A DNA stretch of 64,000 bases from Dastarcus helophoroides. Its lineage: Eukaryota; Arthropoda; Insecta; Coleoptera; Bothrideridae. Made by a program: the position numbers and the translations under genes. This document shows positions 34,347 to 45,589 of this stretch, in pieces. Each line of letters opens with the position of its first letter. Position 1 is the first letter of the stretch. Under the pieces are notes generated by a model. It was not told where the DNA came from, ran no database searches, and saw only the letters and a list, made by a program, of their open reading frames with translations. The stretch is from NCBI GenBank assembly GCA_028583605.1, contig CM053331.1, positions 33,742,318-33,806,317 of the forward strand, read 5' to 3'.

Positions 34347-35591
34347 AGAAAATTCCGGTATTTTCCAACCAGATGGAAGACTGCAAACGTTATCTTCATT
34401 CCTAAGCCAGGTAAGGATGGGAAATTCTCCCAAAATTACAGGCCAATCAGCCTCTTATCCAACCTGGGTAAGGTGGCGGAAAGGATTTTGAGGAAGCGTC
34501 TGCAGAATATCATCAGCGATCGCGACATCATTCCTAAGGAACAATTTGGGTTCCAACCTATGCACTCTACCTCAGACCAACTGCTGAGAGTGGTTGAAAC
34601 AATCACTCAACGCATGAACTGGAACCAGGTAGTTGGAGCTATTTTCTTCGATATCTCCAAGGCATTTGACACAGTTTGGCATCAAGGATTAGTCTTTAAG
34701 ATGCACCAGTTTGGAATACCTCTAACAATGGTTCAAATGGTAAGCTCGTTCCTGGACCAGCGCTCTTTCAGAGCAAAGGTGGGACAGGAACTATCAAACC
34801 AGTTTAGGTTACAGTATGGAGTGCCTCAAGATTCTGCCTTGTCACCTCTGCTGTATTCTCTGTTCACAGCAGACCTTCCGAGAACCAATCCAACAACCGA
34901 CAACACCTTATTGGCAACTTACGCAGATGACACAGTGGCGTACTCTTTCAGCCCAGAGGTGGTCACCAGACGACTTCAGGAGGCAACAGACAGTCTACTA
35001 GATTACTTTGGCCAATGAAGAATCCAAGTCAACGCAGACAAGACCCAAGCAGTCTTTTTCACTCGAAAAAGACTCCAACCATATGGACATGTAAATGTTC
35101 ATGGGCAAAACGTCGACTGGAGACTTCAGGCAAAGTATCTAGGTGTCATTCTAGACAAAAGACTAACATTCCAGGCACACATCGATTATGCAGTGTCCAG
35201 AGCCAAAATGCTGAAGGGACTGCTGCAAGCGATGATTGGTAGAAATAGTAACCTGTCCATTGGACTTAAAGTGTTACTATACAAATCAATCATAAGACCA
35301 GCGATGACCTACGCATCTGTAGCTTGGTCACAAACGACGGATAATCAGATGAAGAAACTTCAGGTGTTCCAGAACGTCTTTCTAAGACAAGCCATGGACG
35401 CTCCATGGTTTGCGAGAAACAATCAGCTCCATAGAGAAGCTGAACTACCTTTGGTAAGAGATTTTCTTAGGGAAATTAATTCCAGGGCGATGGTGAGAGC
35501 GGAAACGCATCCCAACGAACTAGTTCGACAGGCAGTGGATTACGATCCAGACATCCCAACCAGGATTAGGAGACCAAGGATGGTCCTCTAG
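34347..35591 (+). pseudogene. Jockey-type LINE reverse transcriptase, 5'-truncated, one stop
   Basis: The open frame begins inside the RT domain (RYFPTRWKTANVIFIPKPGK), so the element is 5'-truncated as usual for LINEs. Visible RT motifs: NYRPISLLSNLGKV, FGFQPMHSTSDQ, FDISKAFDTVWH with the first catalytic Asp, GVPQDSALSPLLY, and YADDT with the catalytic Asp pair. A TGA at 35016-35018 interrupts an otherwise continuous frame, probably from TGG. It runs on through QVNADKTQAVFFTRK, YLGVILDKRLTFQAHI and the C-terminal segment to a TAG at 35589. In motif B the usual Gly of GVPQGS is Asp, a second sign of inactivation. It sits on the strand opposite to Shaker, in its 5' intron. Confidence 0.9.
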
Positions 35592-35836
35592 GCTAAGACT
35601 TTCATCGTGAAAATTTTCTGTTTTGTTTGTTCTTATGTTTCAGGCAAAACAGCTTACAACAGTGCTCCAGCACTATTGTACTGTTCCGACGGAGGGATTG
35701 GGGGCCAAGGGCCCGGCCCGAAGAAGTAGGGGTTTTTAGTCGGTACCCGTAGTTTGAGCGGAAGTCCGACACTATCTGGGTTATCTTCCCAGATGTGCGT
35801 AAAGCATTTTCCCCTACTTTAACAAAAAAAAAAAAA
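35592..35836 (+). mobile_element. 3' UTR and poly(A) tail of the LINE
   Basis: About 230 bp of GC-richer sequence (GGGCCAAGGGCCCGGCCCGA, AGTAGGGGTTTTTAGTCGGT) ends in a run of 13 A at 35824-35836. The tail marks the 3' end of the insertion; no target-site duplication could be fixed because the 5' flank is low-complexity. Confidence 0.85.
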
Positions 35837-35844
35837 CAATAAAG

Positions 35845-38340
35845 AAAGTTGAAATTTGCTGACAAGGCAAACATTTTCAAAATCTTTCAAATTTCCAAAA
35901 GAAGTCAAAATTTTGCAAAAGAAGAAATTTTCAAAAAGAAAAGATCGAAATTTATAATCGAAATTAAAAAAATATCAAAATTTGCAAAAGATTTAAGAAT
36001 TTTGGGAATTTACGAAATAATTCGAAATTTTAAAAAAGTTTAAATTTTAAATAGTTGGGAAATTTGCACTCAACTTTTCAATAAAAATTAAAATTTTCGA
36101 AACCGGAATATTGAAAACAGGTGAAAATTATTAGGTAGATCGAAGTTTTCAAAAGTCGAGTTATTGAGAAGTTAACATTTTGGAAAAAGTTTAAATTTTT
36201 GGTAGTTAAAATTTTAAATCAAAGTGGAACATTTATTTAAAAAGTTGATAGGTCAAAAAAATTAAAATTTTGAAAAAATGTCAAACATATAAAACTTAAA
36301 AATTTTCAAAAAGGTCGAAATTTTGAAAGAATTTCGAAAATTAAGAAGTACCGAAATTTTCAACAAAAAAAATCAAAAAATAATCGAAACTTTGTAAAAA
36401 AAAGTCGAAACGTTGACATTTAAATAAAAACCAGTCGAAATTACTAAGAATCGAACCTTCGAAAAATTTGAAATTTCGAAAAAGTGGAAATTTAAAAAAA
36501 TCATCAGATTTGAGTAAATTCGAAACTTTCTAAATCTGATCAAAATTTTAAACCAAAGTGGAACATTTATTTAAAAAGTTGATAGGTCGAATGAATTAAA
36601 ATTTTGAAAAAATGTCAAACATAAAATTTAAAAATTTTCAAAAAGATCGAAATTTTGAAAGAACTTCGAAAATTAAGAAGTACCGAAATTTTCAACAAAA
36701 AAAATCAAAAAATAATCGAAACTTTGTAAAAAAATTCGAAACGATGACATTTAAATAAAAACCAGTCGAAATTACTAAGAATCGAAATTTTGAATAAAAA
36801 AAATATATTTAGATAAAAAGTCGAAAATTTCTTGTTTTCCAGAATTTGCCGTTCTTTAAAATTCAATTTTTGGAAGATTTTAACTTTTCAAAATTTAAAT
36901 TCTTTCGAAAGTTTTTGAAAATCCCAACTTTCTTGATAATATCGATTCTTTCTAAATTTGCGACTTGCTTCGATTTTCGATTTAACCCTATTTTTGAAAA
37001 TTTTGACTTTAAAATTTCGACGTTTTTAAGCTTCCACATTTTTACAAAATTTTGAATTTATTTGAAAAATTTCAGTTTTCTTTTCTACAAAATTTCGATA
37101 GTTTTTCAAAATTTTGCCTCCTTTAAAAATTACACATTTCAAGATTTTGACTTTTTTTGAAAACCTTTAGCTTTGTTGAAAATTTTAATGTTTCATTAAA
37201 GTTGCTGCATTTCTCAAAATCTTGACTTTAAAATGTCGATGTTTTTTTCAAATTTACGTCTATGTCCAGAATTTTGACTTTATCCCAGAAAAATTGGGGC
37301 TTTTTTTTTAAAATCCTTCAAACGTTTCGATTTTATAAATTTTGTATTTTAAAAAGTTTCGAATTATTTTGAAAATTGCTCCATTTTTAAAATTTTGGGA
37401 TACTTTAGAGAATTTTTACCTTTTTCAAAACGTCGTGTCGCCTTTTTTGAAATTTTTTACCATTTTTCATCAAATCGATTTTTTTATAAATGAATACTTA
37501 TTTCAAAATTTCGACTTTTTCAAGCATTTTGATTTACTTTTTAAAATTTTAATTTTTAGAAAATTTTTGGCATTTCACATGATTTCGTCATTTTGCAAAA
37601 TTATGACTTCAAACATTTTAGTCTGTAGAGAATTTATGCCTTCTTCCAAAATTTTACTTTTTTCTTTAAAAAATCCGAATTTCCTAAAATTTCGATATTT
37701 TTTCCAAAATTCATGTTTTTCAAAAACTTGAATTTTGGAAAATTAAAAATTTTTTTTGAAAATTTATGGAAATTTCTTAATAACCTTCAAATTTTCAAAA
37801 ACATTAAAATCTTCGAAAAATTTGAAATTTCGAAAATGTGGAAATTTTAAAATATCATTAGATTTAAGTAAATTCGAAACTTTCTAAATCTGATCAAAAT
37901 TTTAAATCAAAGTGGAAAATAAATGTTCCATAAACCAAAGTGGAACATTTATTTAAAAAGTTGATAGGTCAAAAAAATTAAAATTTTGAAAAAATGTCAA
38001 ACATATAAAACTTAAAAATTTTCAAAAAGGTCGAAATTTTGAAAGAATTTCGAAAATTAAGAAGTACCGAAATTTTCAACAAAAAAAATCAAAAAATAAT
38101 CGAAACTTTGTAAAAAAATTCGAAACGATGACATTTAAATAAAAACCAGTCGAAATTACTAAGAATCGAAATTTTGAATAAAAAAATGTAATTTTCCAAA
38201 AAAATATTATAAACAAAGATGAAATTTAGAAAAAAAGTCGAAAATTTAAAAAGTCAAAAGTTCAGTTTTGAAAAAAATTACACTTTTAGAAAAATTAAGA
38301 GTTTTCAAATGGTAAAAATTAAAAAAAATGTAATAATCAA
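35845..38340. repeat. TTTCGA-type block with about 340-bp duplicated units, both polarities
   Basis: AGTGGAACATTTATTTAAAA is followed by AGTTGATAGGTC at about 36221, 36561 and 37938, the first two 340 bp apart and the third after an inserted stretch (36800-37740) of opposite, T-rich polarity. The unit at 37950-38200 is nearly identical to the two earlier ones, suggesting duplication followed by insertion or inversion of the T-rich part. Confidence 0.8.
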
Positions 38341-38341
38341 G

Positions 38342-38420
38342 TTTGGTGGAACGGACTCGTCCTTCGTTATCTTCAAAAACTGAAACATAAAAGAAGATTT
38401 ATATTTCAATTTTTGTAATA
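38342..38420. mobile_element. Foldback element copy 7 (outer arms only)
   Basis: TTTGGTGGAACGGACTCGTC is followed by CTTCGTTATCTTCAAAAACT and then directly by the opposite outer arm (GATTTATATTTCAATTTTTG). The centre with any core is gone. Confidence 0.75.
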
Positions 38421-39053
38421 ATTAATTTTCAAAAAAAAATTACAAAAACAAAACAAGTCTAAACATTTATGAAAATACGGAAATTTTTAAGAGTATTCAC
38501 AGTTTTTTATAAAAGTCAGTACTTAAAAATAACATAAGGTCGAGATTACAAGAAAAAAATTTACATCTTGCAATACAGTCGAAATTTGGAAAAAAAATCC
38601 AACCTTTCAAAAAACGCGACATTATCAAAAGTTTCCATTGTTAAGTTTTCAAAGAAATCTAAAATTAATTAAAGTAACGTTTTGAAGATGTCGAATCAGA
38701 CGAAATCTTAAAAATTTTAAAACGCTTAACATTGTCGCAGCAACCCCACTAGTTTGGGCTACTAACCCCCCTGTGGTCTACTCAAGCAATTACTCGAATT
38801 ACTCGAACAATGTAACTCAACCAATGCGATTCAATTTTGACCTTAAAAAAATACAAGATGAAGTACATCAATCAAACCTGTCTATTTCTATTCATTTTTT
38901 AGAACTGACAGTATTTTAGATTTTGCCTCAAAATCCGATAGATACTATTTTGAAATTGAAAGAGAGAGTGAGAAGTGAAAACTAGGAAGTAACAGTGGTT
39001 TTATTGCTTGAATTTTCAAATTATTTGCACTATAAAAGATGAAAATTTAATAA
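38421..39053. other. No gene; low-complexity then a fragment of a dispersed repeat
   Basis: To about 38700 TTTCGA-type sequence. Near 38960-39000 GAGAAGTGAAAACTAGGAAG and TAACAGTG resemble the phrase AACTTAAAACTAGGAAATCA / CAGTG at 46630-46655 and, inverted, 52135-52170, so a member of that family may start here. Confidence 0.5.
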
Positions 39054-39444
39054 TGTAGCGAAATGTAAATTATAAAATCTAGTACGTAAGAAATTTTTTT
39101 AGAAAGATCTGATAAGGGGAAAGTGGCGGCGATAACGACGCAAACGGCAGATAAGCAGAAATGTCGGCAAACGATAGCCTTATCTGCGGAATTTTTCTAG
39201 AACCTGGGAGCCAAAACTATATAAGGCGGTCGCCTTTCCCTCGAGTCAGTTAGTTAGAGTCAATTAGTCAGTGTAGTTAGTGAGTTAGTAGTTAGAAGTC
39301 AATAAGTGAGTTCATTATTCAATTGTAGTGTTCCGAGTTTAGTTTAGAAATAAAGTGGGTATTATTCAATTCACGTGTTAATCAATTCGAACCGATAGCC
39401 CGTAACAATAATTTGTAAATTAAAATTATTATTAACCGTTAACA
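39054..39444 (+). mobile_element. LTR of an LTR retrotransposon, probably solo or 5' remnant
   Basis: Begins TGTAGCG and ends near CCGTTAACA (alternatively at CCCGTAACA, 39407). Inside are TATATAAG at 39218-39225, an arthropod-type initiator TCAGTT at 39246 (30 bp from the TATA box), and AATAAA at 39349. A TGG-initial, primer-binding-site-like sequence, TGGTGACGCGACATTAG, starts at 39450 a few bases past the proposed end. No gag or pol frame follows, and no second LTR was found in the window. Class (Ty3/gypsy-like or other) is uncertain. Confidence 0.55.
39218..39251 (+). promoter_or_regulatory. TATA box plus initiator of the LTR
   Basis: TATATAAG (39218-39225) is followed at the proper distance by TCAGTT (39246-39251), the insect Inr consensus. 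The downstream 5' leader has repeated (A/T)GTTAG phrases (GTTAGTTAGAGTCAATTAGT). Confidence 0.55.
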
Positions 39445-39447
39445 TCA

Positions 39448-39616
39448 GTTGGTGACGCGACATTAGTAGGATGATGAGGCGACATTAGAATGATGGTGAC
39501 GCGACATGAATGTAAAAAAGGTGAAGCGACTTGAGCGTGATGGTAACACGACATTAGCGTGGTGGTAACACCTTAGCGTGATGGTAACACAACATTAGCG
39601 TGATGGTGGCGCCAAA
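39448..39616 (+). repeat. Minisatellite built on the PBS-like motif
   Basis: About eight copies of a 19-23 bp unit of the form GATGGTGACGCGACATTAGC, with variants GGTAACACGACATTAGCGTG and GGTGAAGCGACTTGAGCGTG. The first copy is the primer-binding-site-like sequence itself, so the leader of the LTR element appears to have been amplified. Relatives occur at 46715-46765 (GGTAACGCGTGATGGTAATA). Confidence 0.8.
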
Positions 39617-40569
39617 CCACAATATCAAAAATCACTCTACCAAAAAATGCTAAAGTGACTCAAATTTGCAAATAAAACTTCGAAGGCGCCCCTGACAGAA
39701 TTCTGACATAATTGCTCCATTCAGCTGGAGTATTTTATCATCGAAACTCGTACAGCGGTAACCCTGCGAAGGAGTCGCGATATCCTTAACGCGTGCTTGT
39801 AAAAAAAAAGGATCATTTGCATATAAAGCGTGGACGTTTTGTAATTTTATCATCGAAGCTGCTAAAGCGTTAACAACTTTTCGTGAGCGACAACGTGTTT
39901 CGTCGGTTGTTGATTAGTTTCCCCTGGACCACTAACAGCAAACAGCTTTAAACTGATAAGGGTATAATTTAAACGTAATTGAAACACCTGAGCATAAGCC
40001 AAAGGCTAAATTGCTAAAAAGCACGCAAATTCGCTTCAAATCCAGACCGCCCGACTTGAAGCTGACAAGCCGAGATTTTTAAAACCAAAATGTGGGCTCG
40101 AGTTGTGAAGCAGCTACGTTAAATGAATGAATGGAATGTTAATTCATCGCCACCACAAACAATAATAATTAAGCGCTTGACCGTTACCATTTTTTCCTGA
40201 ATTTTCTTGAACATGGATGCAAAGCGATTTCACAGCAATGGCTCATTCTCTCACTGTTAGATTGAAACTCTGACGTTTTCTCGGTATGCTTATAAAACAA
40301 ATATTTAGTGGATTAACGCCAATGTCCATGTTGCGTAGCTCTTGCTATCATTTGTCGATACTTAATGAGAAAGTTTATAAAATTGGCGAACTGCATGTCA
40401 CATGTTATCGCGCGATGTCAGATGTTTGTTATCCAAAGATGGTCATTATAAAAAAGTCTTCGATAAATCAGTAAGCAATATGCAATTGGAATAGTGAAAT
40501 ACATGTTATGACCTTATCGGGTTGTTACCTAGAACTATTTAAAAATATTTGCATATTTATTAATATTTG
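39617..40569. other. No gene recognised
   Basis: Mixed-composition sequence with short frames on both strands (39650-39853 -, 40286-40474 +) that show no recognisable domain. It may be single-copy intron or the decayed body of the LTR element. Confidence 0.5.
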
Positions 40570-40829
40570 ATACTAAAAATACAATGTCCCTCGAAAACCA
40601 AGAAAGATTAAAAAACATAACAGAGGTTGCTCCAACGCGTTTCGATATCCAAGTTATCATCTTCAGAGAGATACTGACACTGATACTGAGTATCTCTCTG
40701 AAGATGATAGCTTGGCTATCGAAACGCCTTAGAGCAACCTCTGTTGTGTTTTTAATCTTTCTTGGTTTCATGGGACAAGATTTGTATTTCAATTTTTGAA
40801 GATAACCAAGGGGCGGTCCGTTCCACCAA
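40570..40829. mobile_element. Foldback element copy 8 (both arms and both cores)
   Basis: The most complete copy. The left arm has GTCCCTCGAAAACCAAGAAA and a reverse-complement core (GCTCCAACGCGTTTCGATAT, CATCTTCAGAGAG). The centre is a short ACTGACACTGATACTGAGT repeat. The right arm has CTCTCTGAAGATGATAGC, GGCTATCGAAACGCC, then TCTTTCTTGGTTTCATGGGA and the terminus GGGGCGGTCCGTTCCACCAA. The arms can pair over about 100 bp. No protein is encoded. Confidence 0.92.
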
Positions 40830-41770
40830 AAAAAAAACACATTTTATACTATTTCAGAACGAGCGTTCTGATCGTTAACATTACCAAGACTAGCCTTTTT
40901 TTAGCCTTGACGTAGACAGAAATGAAGAAAATGCAACCTAATCTACACCACAACTCGATAGGTTAAACTTGAGATTTTTTTCTCAAAATTAATTAAATTA
41001 ATTTCGAAAATAACGCACTAAATACAATCACTTCAAGAAAAAGTCGAAACCAAAAGCTTCATAAAAAGCTATAGACAAGGACTTTCTAACCAGTGGTGGG
41101 CGCTCATTAAAGGCGCTCTAAATGAGGGGGGCCCAATATAACACGACACATTGAATATTGGCAATATTTTGTTACCTTTTTATTTAATTTATCTCTACCT
41201 TCAGTCGTGTTATATTTCATTTTTTACTACACTTGGTCGTGTTGAATGAAATATGTAAAATAAATAGTCAATGTAATTTTCTAAACTGTAGCTTTTCACT
41301 AGATAAATAAACATGTCTGTATTATTAAACATTTTATAAAAATAAAACATCTAAAGAAATGTGTTATTTCATTTTGTTTCCAAGAATGTCTATTTAATTT
41401 AGAACAGATACAGTGTGCCAGTTTTTATTTGCATTGGAGACAGAAAATATTCGGTAATTTCAAATAATAAAAATACATAGTTATTAAAATCTGCAAAAAG
41501 AGTTCAAATAATTCCCGATAATTGGCACCACATGCTATAATTAGTTCAGCGAGCTTTGTTTACACGTCAGGTGCTCTAAAAACAGAGTTTTTCCCAAGTC
41601 AAGGTCGACTGTGACTGCTTTCAGGATCTCAGAAAAATTCAGGCAGGTTCTAATAACACGATGAGAATTTAAATGCAAGAATGATGACATTGAAGCTGTA
41701 CGCATTTTGTTGTATTAAATGAAGCTTAGTAGCAGTGTTGCTATATATTTGAAGGTAAAATTCCGTACAT
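40830..41770. other. No gene seen; contains a short inverted repeat
   Basis: Near 41145-41225 ATATAACACGAC and GTCGTGTTATAT are complementary 12-mers about 40 bases apart, with another GGTCGTGTTGAATGAAAT at 41245. Possibly a decayed small transposon. No coding frame of interest. Confidence 0.5.
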
Positions 41771-41895
41771 ACGCAGTTAAAACTATCGTATTTTCACAAA
41801 AATTACCGTATTTTCACAAAAGTTACCGTATTTTCACAAAAATTACCGTATTTTCACAACAATTACCGCATTTTCTCAAAAATTACCGTAAGTTA
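41771..41895 (+). repeat. 20-bp minisatellite
   Basis: About six copies of TTACCGTATTTTCACAAAAA with few changes. Confidence 0.9.
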
Positions 41896-41989
41896 TTTCA
41901 TTACCTGTTACAGTTTTGAAGTAAAAATTACAAAAGCGTAAAAAGGACGTCAATTTGAAAAAAAAAAACATTAATTACGGAATGTTGCC

Positions 41990-44900
41990 TTTTTTTCCTC
42001 TACATTCTGGGATTAAAGTCAAAATTTCTACTTTAATGTCAAAATTTTCAAAAAAATTCGAAATTTGGAGCTTAAAGTCAAAATTTCTAGAAAAAAGTTG
42101 AAATTTTAATTTTTAAATCGAAATTTAATGATTAAAGTCGAAATGTTACAAAGGCGTAGAAACGACATCGATTAATAAAAAAATGTTATTTTTAGAAATT
42201 TCGACTTTTTTCTCGAACTTCGATTTTTTTCTCAAATTTCGACTCTTTTCTCAAATTTCGACTCTTCTCAAAATTTCCACTTTTTTCTGGAAATTTCGAT
42301 TTTAATCTGAAAATTTCGACCTCAATCTCGAAATTTTGAGTTTTTTTCTCAAATTTCGATTTTAAACTCGAACTTTTTTCTAGAAATTTCGAGTTTTTTT
42401 TCGAAATTTCGATCCTTTTTTCCGAAATTTCCTTTTTTCTCAATTTTCGACTTTTTTCTCAAATTTCGACTTTTTTCACAAATTTCAAGTTTTTTTCTCG
42501 AAATTTCGACTTTTTTCTCGAAATTTCGACTTTTTTCTGAAATTTCGACTTTTTTTCTCGAAATTTAGGCTTTCTTCTCAAATTTCGACTTTTTTCACAA
42601 GTTTCAAGTATTTTTCTCCAAATTTCGACTTTTTTATCGAAATTTCGACTTTTTTTCTCAAACTTCGACTTTCTTCTCGAAATATTTCGGAATTTTGACT
42701 TTTTTCTCGAAAAGTTCGACTTTTATCTCGAAATTTCTTTTTTACTCTCAATTTTCAACTTTTCTCTCAAATTTCGACTTTCTTCTGAAATTTTGACTCT
42801 TTTCTCAAAATTTCGACTTTTTTCTGGAAATTTCGACCTCAATCTCGAAATTTCGATTTTAAACTTCAATTTTTTTCTCGAAATTTCCAGTTTTTTCTCA
42901 AAATTCGATTTTTTTTCTCGAAATTTCGATTTTTTTTTTTCGAAATTTCGATCCTTTTTACGAAAATTTGTTTTTTTTCTCAATTTTCACTTTTATCTCA
43001 AATTTCGACTTTTTTACAAATTCCAAGTTTGTTTTTCTCTAAATTTCGATTTTTTTCTAAAATTTCGACTTTTTTTCTGGAAAATTCGACCTTTTTCTCA
43101 AATTTCACTTTTTTCTCGAAATTTCGAATTTTTTCTGAAATTTCGACTTTCTTCTCAAAATATTTCGAAATTTTGACTTTTTTCTCGAAAAGTTCGACTT
43201 TTTTTGACGTTTTTCTCATATTTCGACTTTCTTCTCGAAATATTTGGAAATTTTGACTTTTTTCTTAAAAAGTTCGACTTTTCTCTCGAAATTTCTCTTT
43301 TTCTTCCAATTTTCGACTTTTTTCTTAAATTAAATCTTGACCCTAATATCGAAATTTCGACATTTTTTTTCGACATTTCGACTTTAAACTCGAAATTTCA
43401 AGTTTGTTCTCAAATATCGACTTTTTTCCTCAAATATTGACTTTTTTTCGCGAAATTTCGACTTTTTTCTCGAAATTTTGCCTTCTTTTTTATCAAATTA
43501 CGATTTTTTCTCGAAATTTCGATCGTTTTCCCGAAATTTTTATTTTTTCTCAATTTTCGACTTTTTTCGTAAATTTCAACTTTTTTCCCGAAATTTTGAC
43601 CTTAATATCGAAATTTCGACATTTTTCTCAAAATTTCGATTTTTTCTCGAAATTTCAACTTTTTGCTCGAAATTTCGACCTTAATCCTAAAAGTTTAACT
43701 TTTTTCTCGAAATTTCGTTTTTTTTTCTCTCAAATATCGACTTTTTTCTCGAAATTCTGACCTTAATATTAAAATTTTGACATTTTTCTCGAGATTTCGA
43801 ATTTAAAACTTAGAATTTCTACTTTTTTCTCGAAATTTCGACTTTTTTCTTGAAATTTCAACTTTTTTCTCGAAATTTTGACCTTAATATCGAAATTTCG
43901 ACATGTTTCTTGAGATTTCGACTTTAAAACTTAGAATTTCTACTTTTTTTTTCGAAATTTCGAGTTTTTTTTCTTAAATATCGACTTTTTTTCTCGAAAT
44001 TTCGACTTTTTACCCGAAATTTTGACTTTTTTCTCAAATTTCGATTTTTTTTCTCGTTATTTCGACCTTTTTCTCGAAATTTAATTTTTTTCCTCAATTT
44101 TTGACTTTTTTCTTAAATTTCGACTTTTTTCTCAAAATTTTGACCTTAGTATCGAAATTTCGACTTTTTCTCTTGAAAATTCGACTTTGAACTCAAAATT
44201 TCGACTTTTTTCTGGAAATTTCGTCTTTTTGCTTGAAATTTCGACCTTAATTTAAAAAGTTTAACTTTTTTCCCGAAATTTCGTTTTATTTTTTCTCAAT
44301 TTTCGACTTTTTTCCTAAATTTCGACTTTTTTCTAGAAATTTTGACCTTAATATCGAAATTTTAAAATTTTTCTTAAATTTGGACTTTTTTTCTTGAAAT
44401 TTCGACCTTTTTCGCAAATCTCGACTTTTTTTCTCGAAACTTCGACTTTTTTCTCGAAATTTCGAGTTTTTTTCTCAAATATTGACTTTTTCTCTCAAAA
44501 TTTCCACATTTTTCTTGAGATTTCAACTTTAAACTCGAAATTTTGACTTTTTTCTCGAAATTTCGACTTTTCTTTCTAAATTTCGACTTTTTTTCTCTAA
44601 TTTTTCAAGTTTTTTCGCGAAAAGATTGAAATTTCGACCCTTTACTCGAAATTTCGTTTTTTTTCCTCAATTTTAGACTTTTTTCTTAAATTTTCACTTT
44701 TATCTCGAAATTTTGACCTTAATATCAAAATTTAGACATTTTTCTTAAATTTGGACTTATTTTCCCGAAATTTCCCCCTTTTTCTCGAAATTTCGACTTT
44801 TTCCCAAACTTCGACTTTCTTCTCGAAATATTTCGAAATTTCGAGTTTTTTCTCAAATATCGACTTTTTGTTCTCGAAATTTCGGTCTTAATCTGAAAAG

Positions 44901-45560
44901 TTTAAGTTTTTTTTTTGAAATTTCGTTTTTTTTCTCAAGTATCGACTTTTTTCTCGAAATTTTGACATTTTTCTTAAATTTGGACTTTTTTTCTCGAAAA
45001 TTCGAACCTTTTCTCGAAATTTCGACTTTTTCCTCAAACTTCGACTTTCTTCTCGAAATCTTTCGAAATTTTGACTTTTTCAGCAAATTTCGACTTTCTT
45101 CTCGAAATATTTCGAAATTTTAACTTTTTTCTCAAAATTTCGACATTTTTCTCGAAATTTCGACCTTTTTCTCGCAATTTCGACATTTTTCTCGACATCT
45201 TGACTTTAAAATCGAAATTTTGACTTTTTTCTCGAAATATCGACTTTTTTCTCGAAATTTTGACTTTTTTTCTGAAATTTCGATTTTTCTCTCGTAATTT
45301 TGACCTTCTTTTCGATTTTTTTTTAAATGTCGATTTTCTTTTTCGAAATTTTGACCTTAATATTGAAATTTAGACATTTTTCCTGAAATTTCGACAACAT
45401 TTTCTCAAATTTTGATTTGTTTTTTTTTTTGAAATTTTGACTTTTTTCGTAAATTCCGACTATTTTTTCGAAATATTGATCTTAATCACGAAATTTTGAT
45501 TCAAAACTCGGAATTGCGACTTCCTTCTCGAAATTTTAACTTTAATCTCGAAATTTAGAT
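41990..45560. repeat. Core TTTCGA array: 20-bp unit CGACTTTTTTCTCGAAATTT
   Basis: About 3.5 kb in which the 20-mer, containing the palindrome AAATTTCGAAATTT across junctions, repeats in T-rich polarity with one- to few-base slips. A variant in which CGACTTTTTT becomes CGACCTTAAT recurs periodically. This is the purest form of the sequence that fills other blocks in degenerate form. All reading frames in it are Phe/Ser/Leu or Lys/Arg/Glu rich and shadow the repeat. Confidence 0.93.
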
Positions 45561-45589
45561 AAAAAGACGAAATTATGGTAATTAAAAAA

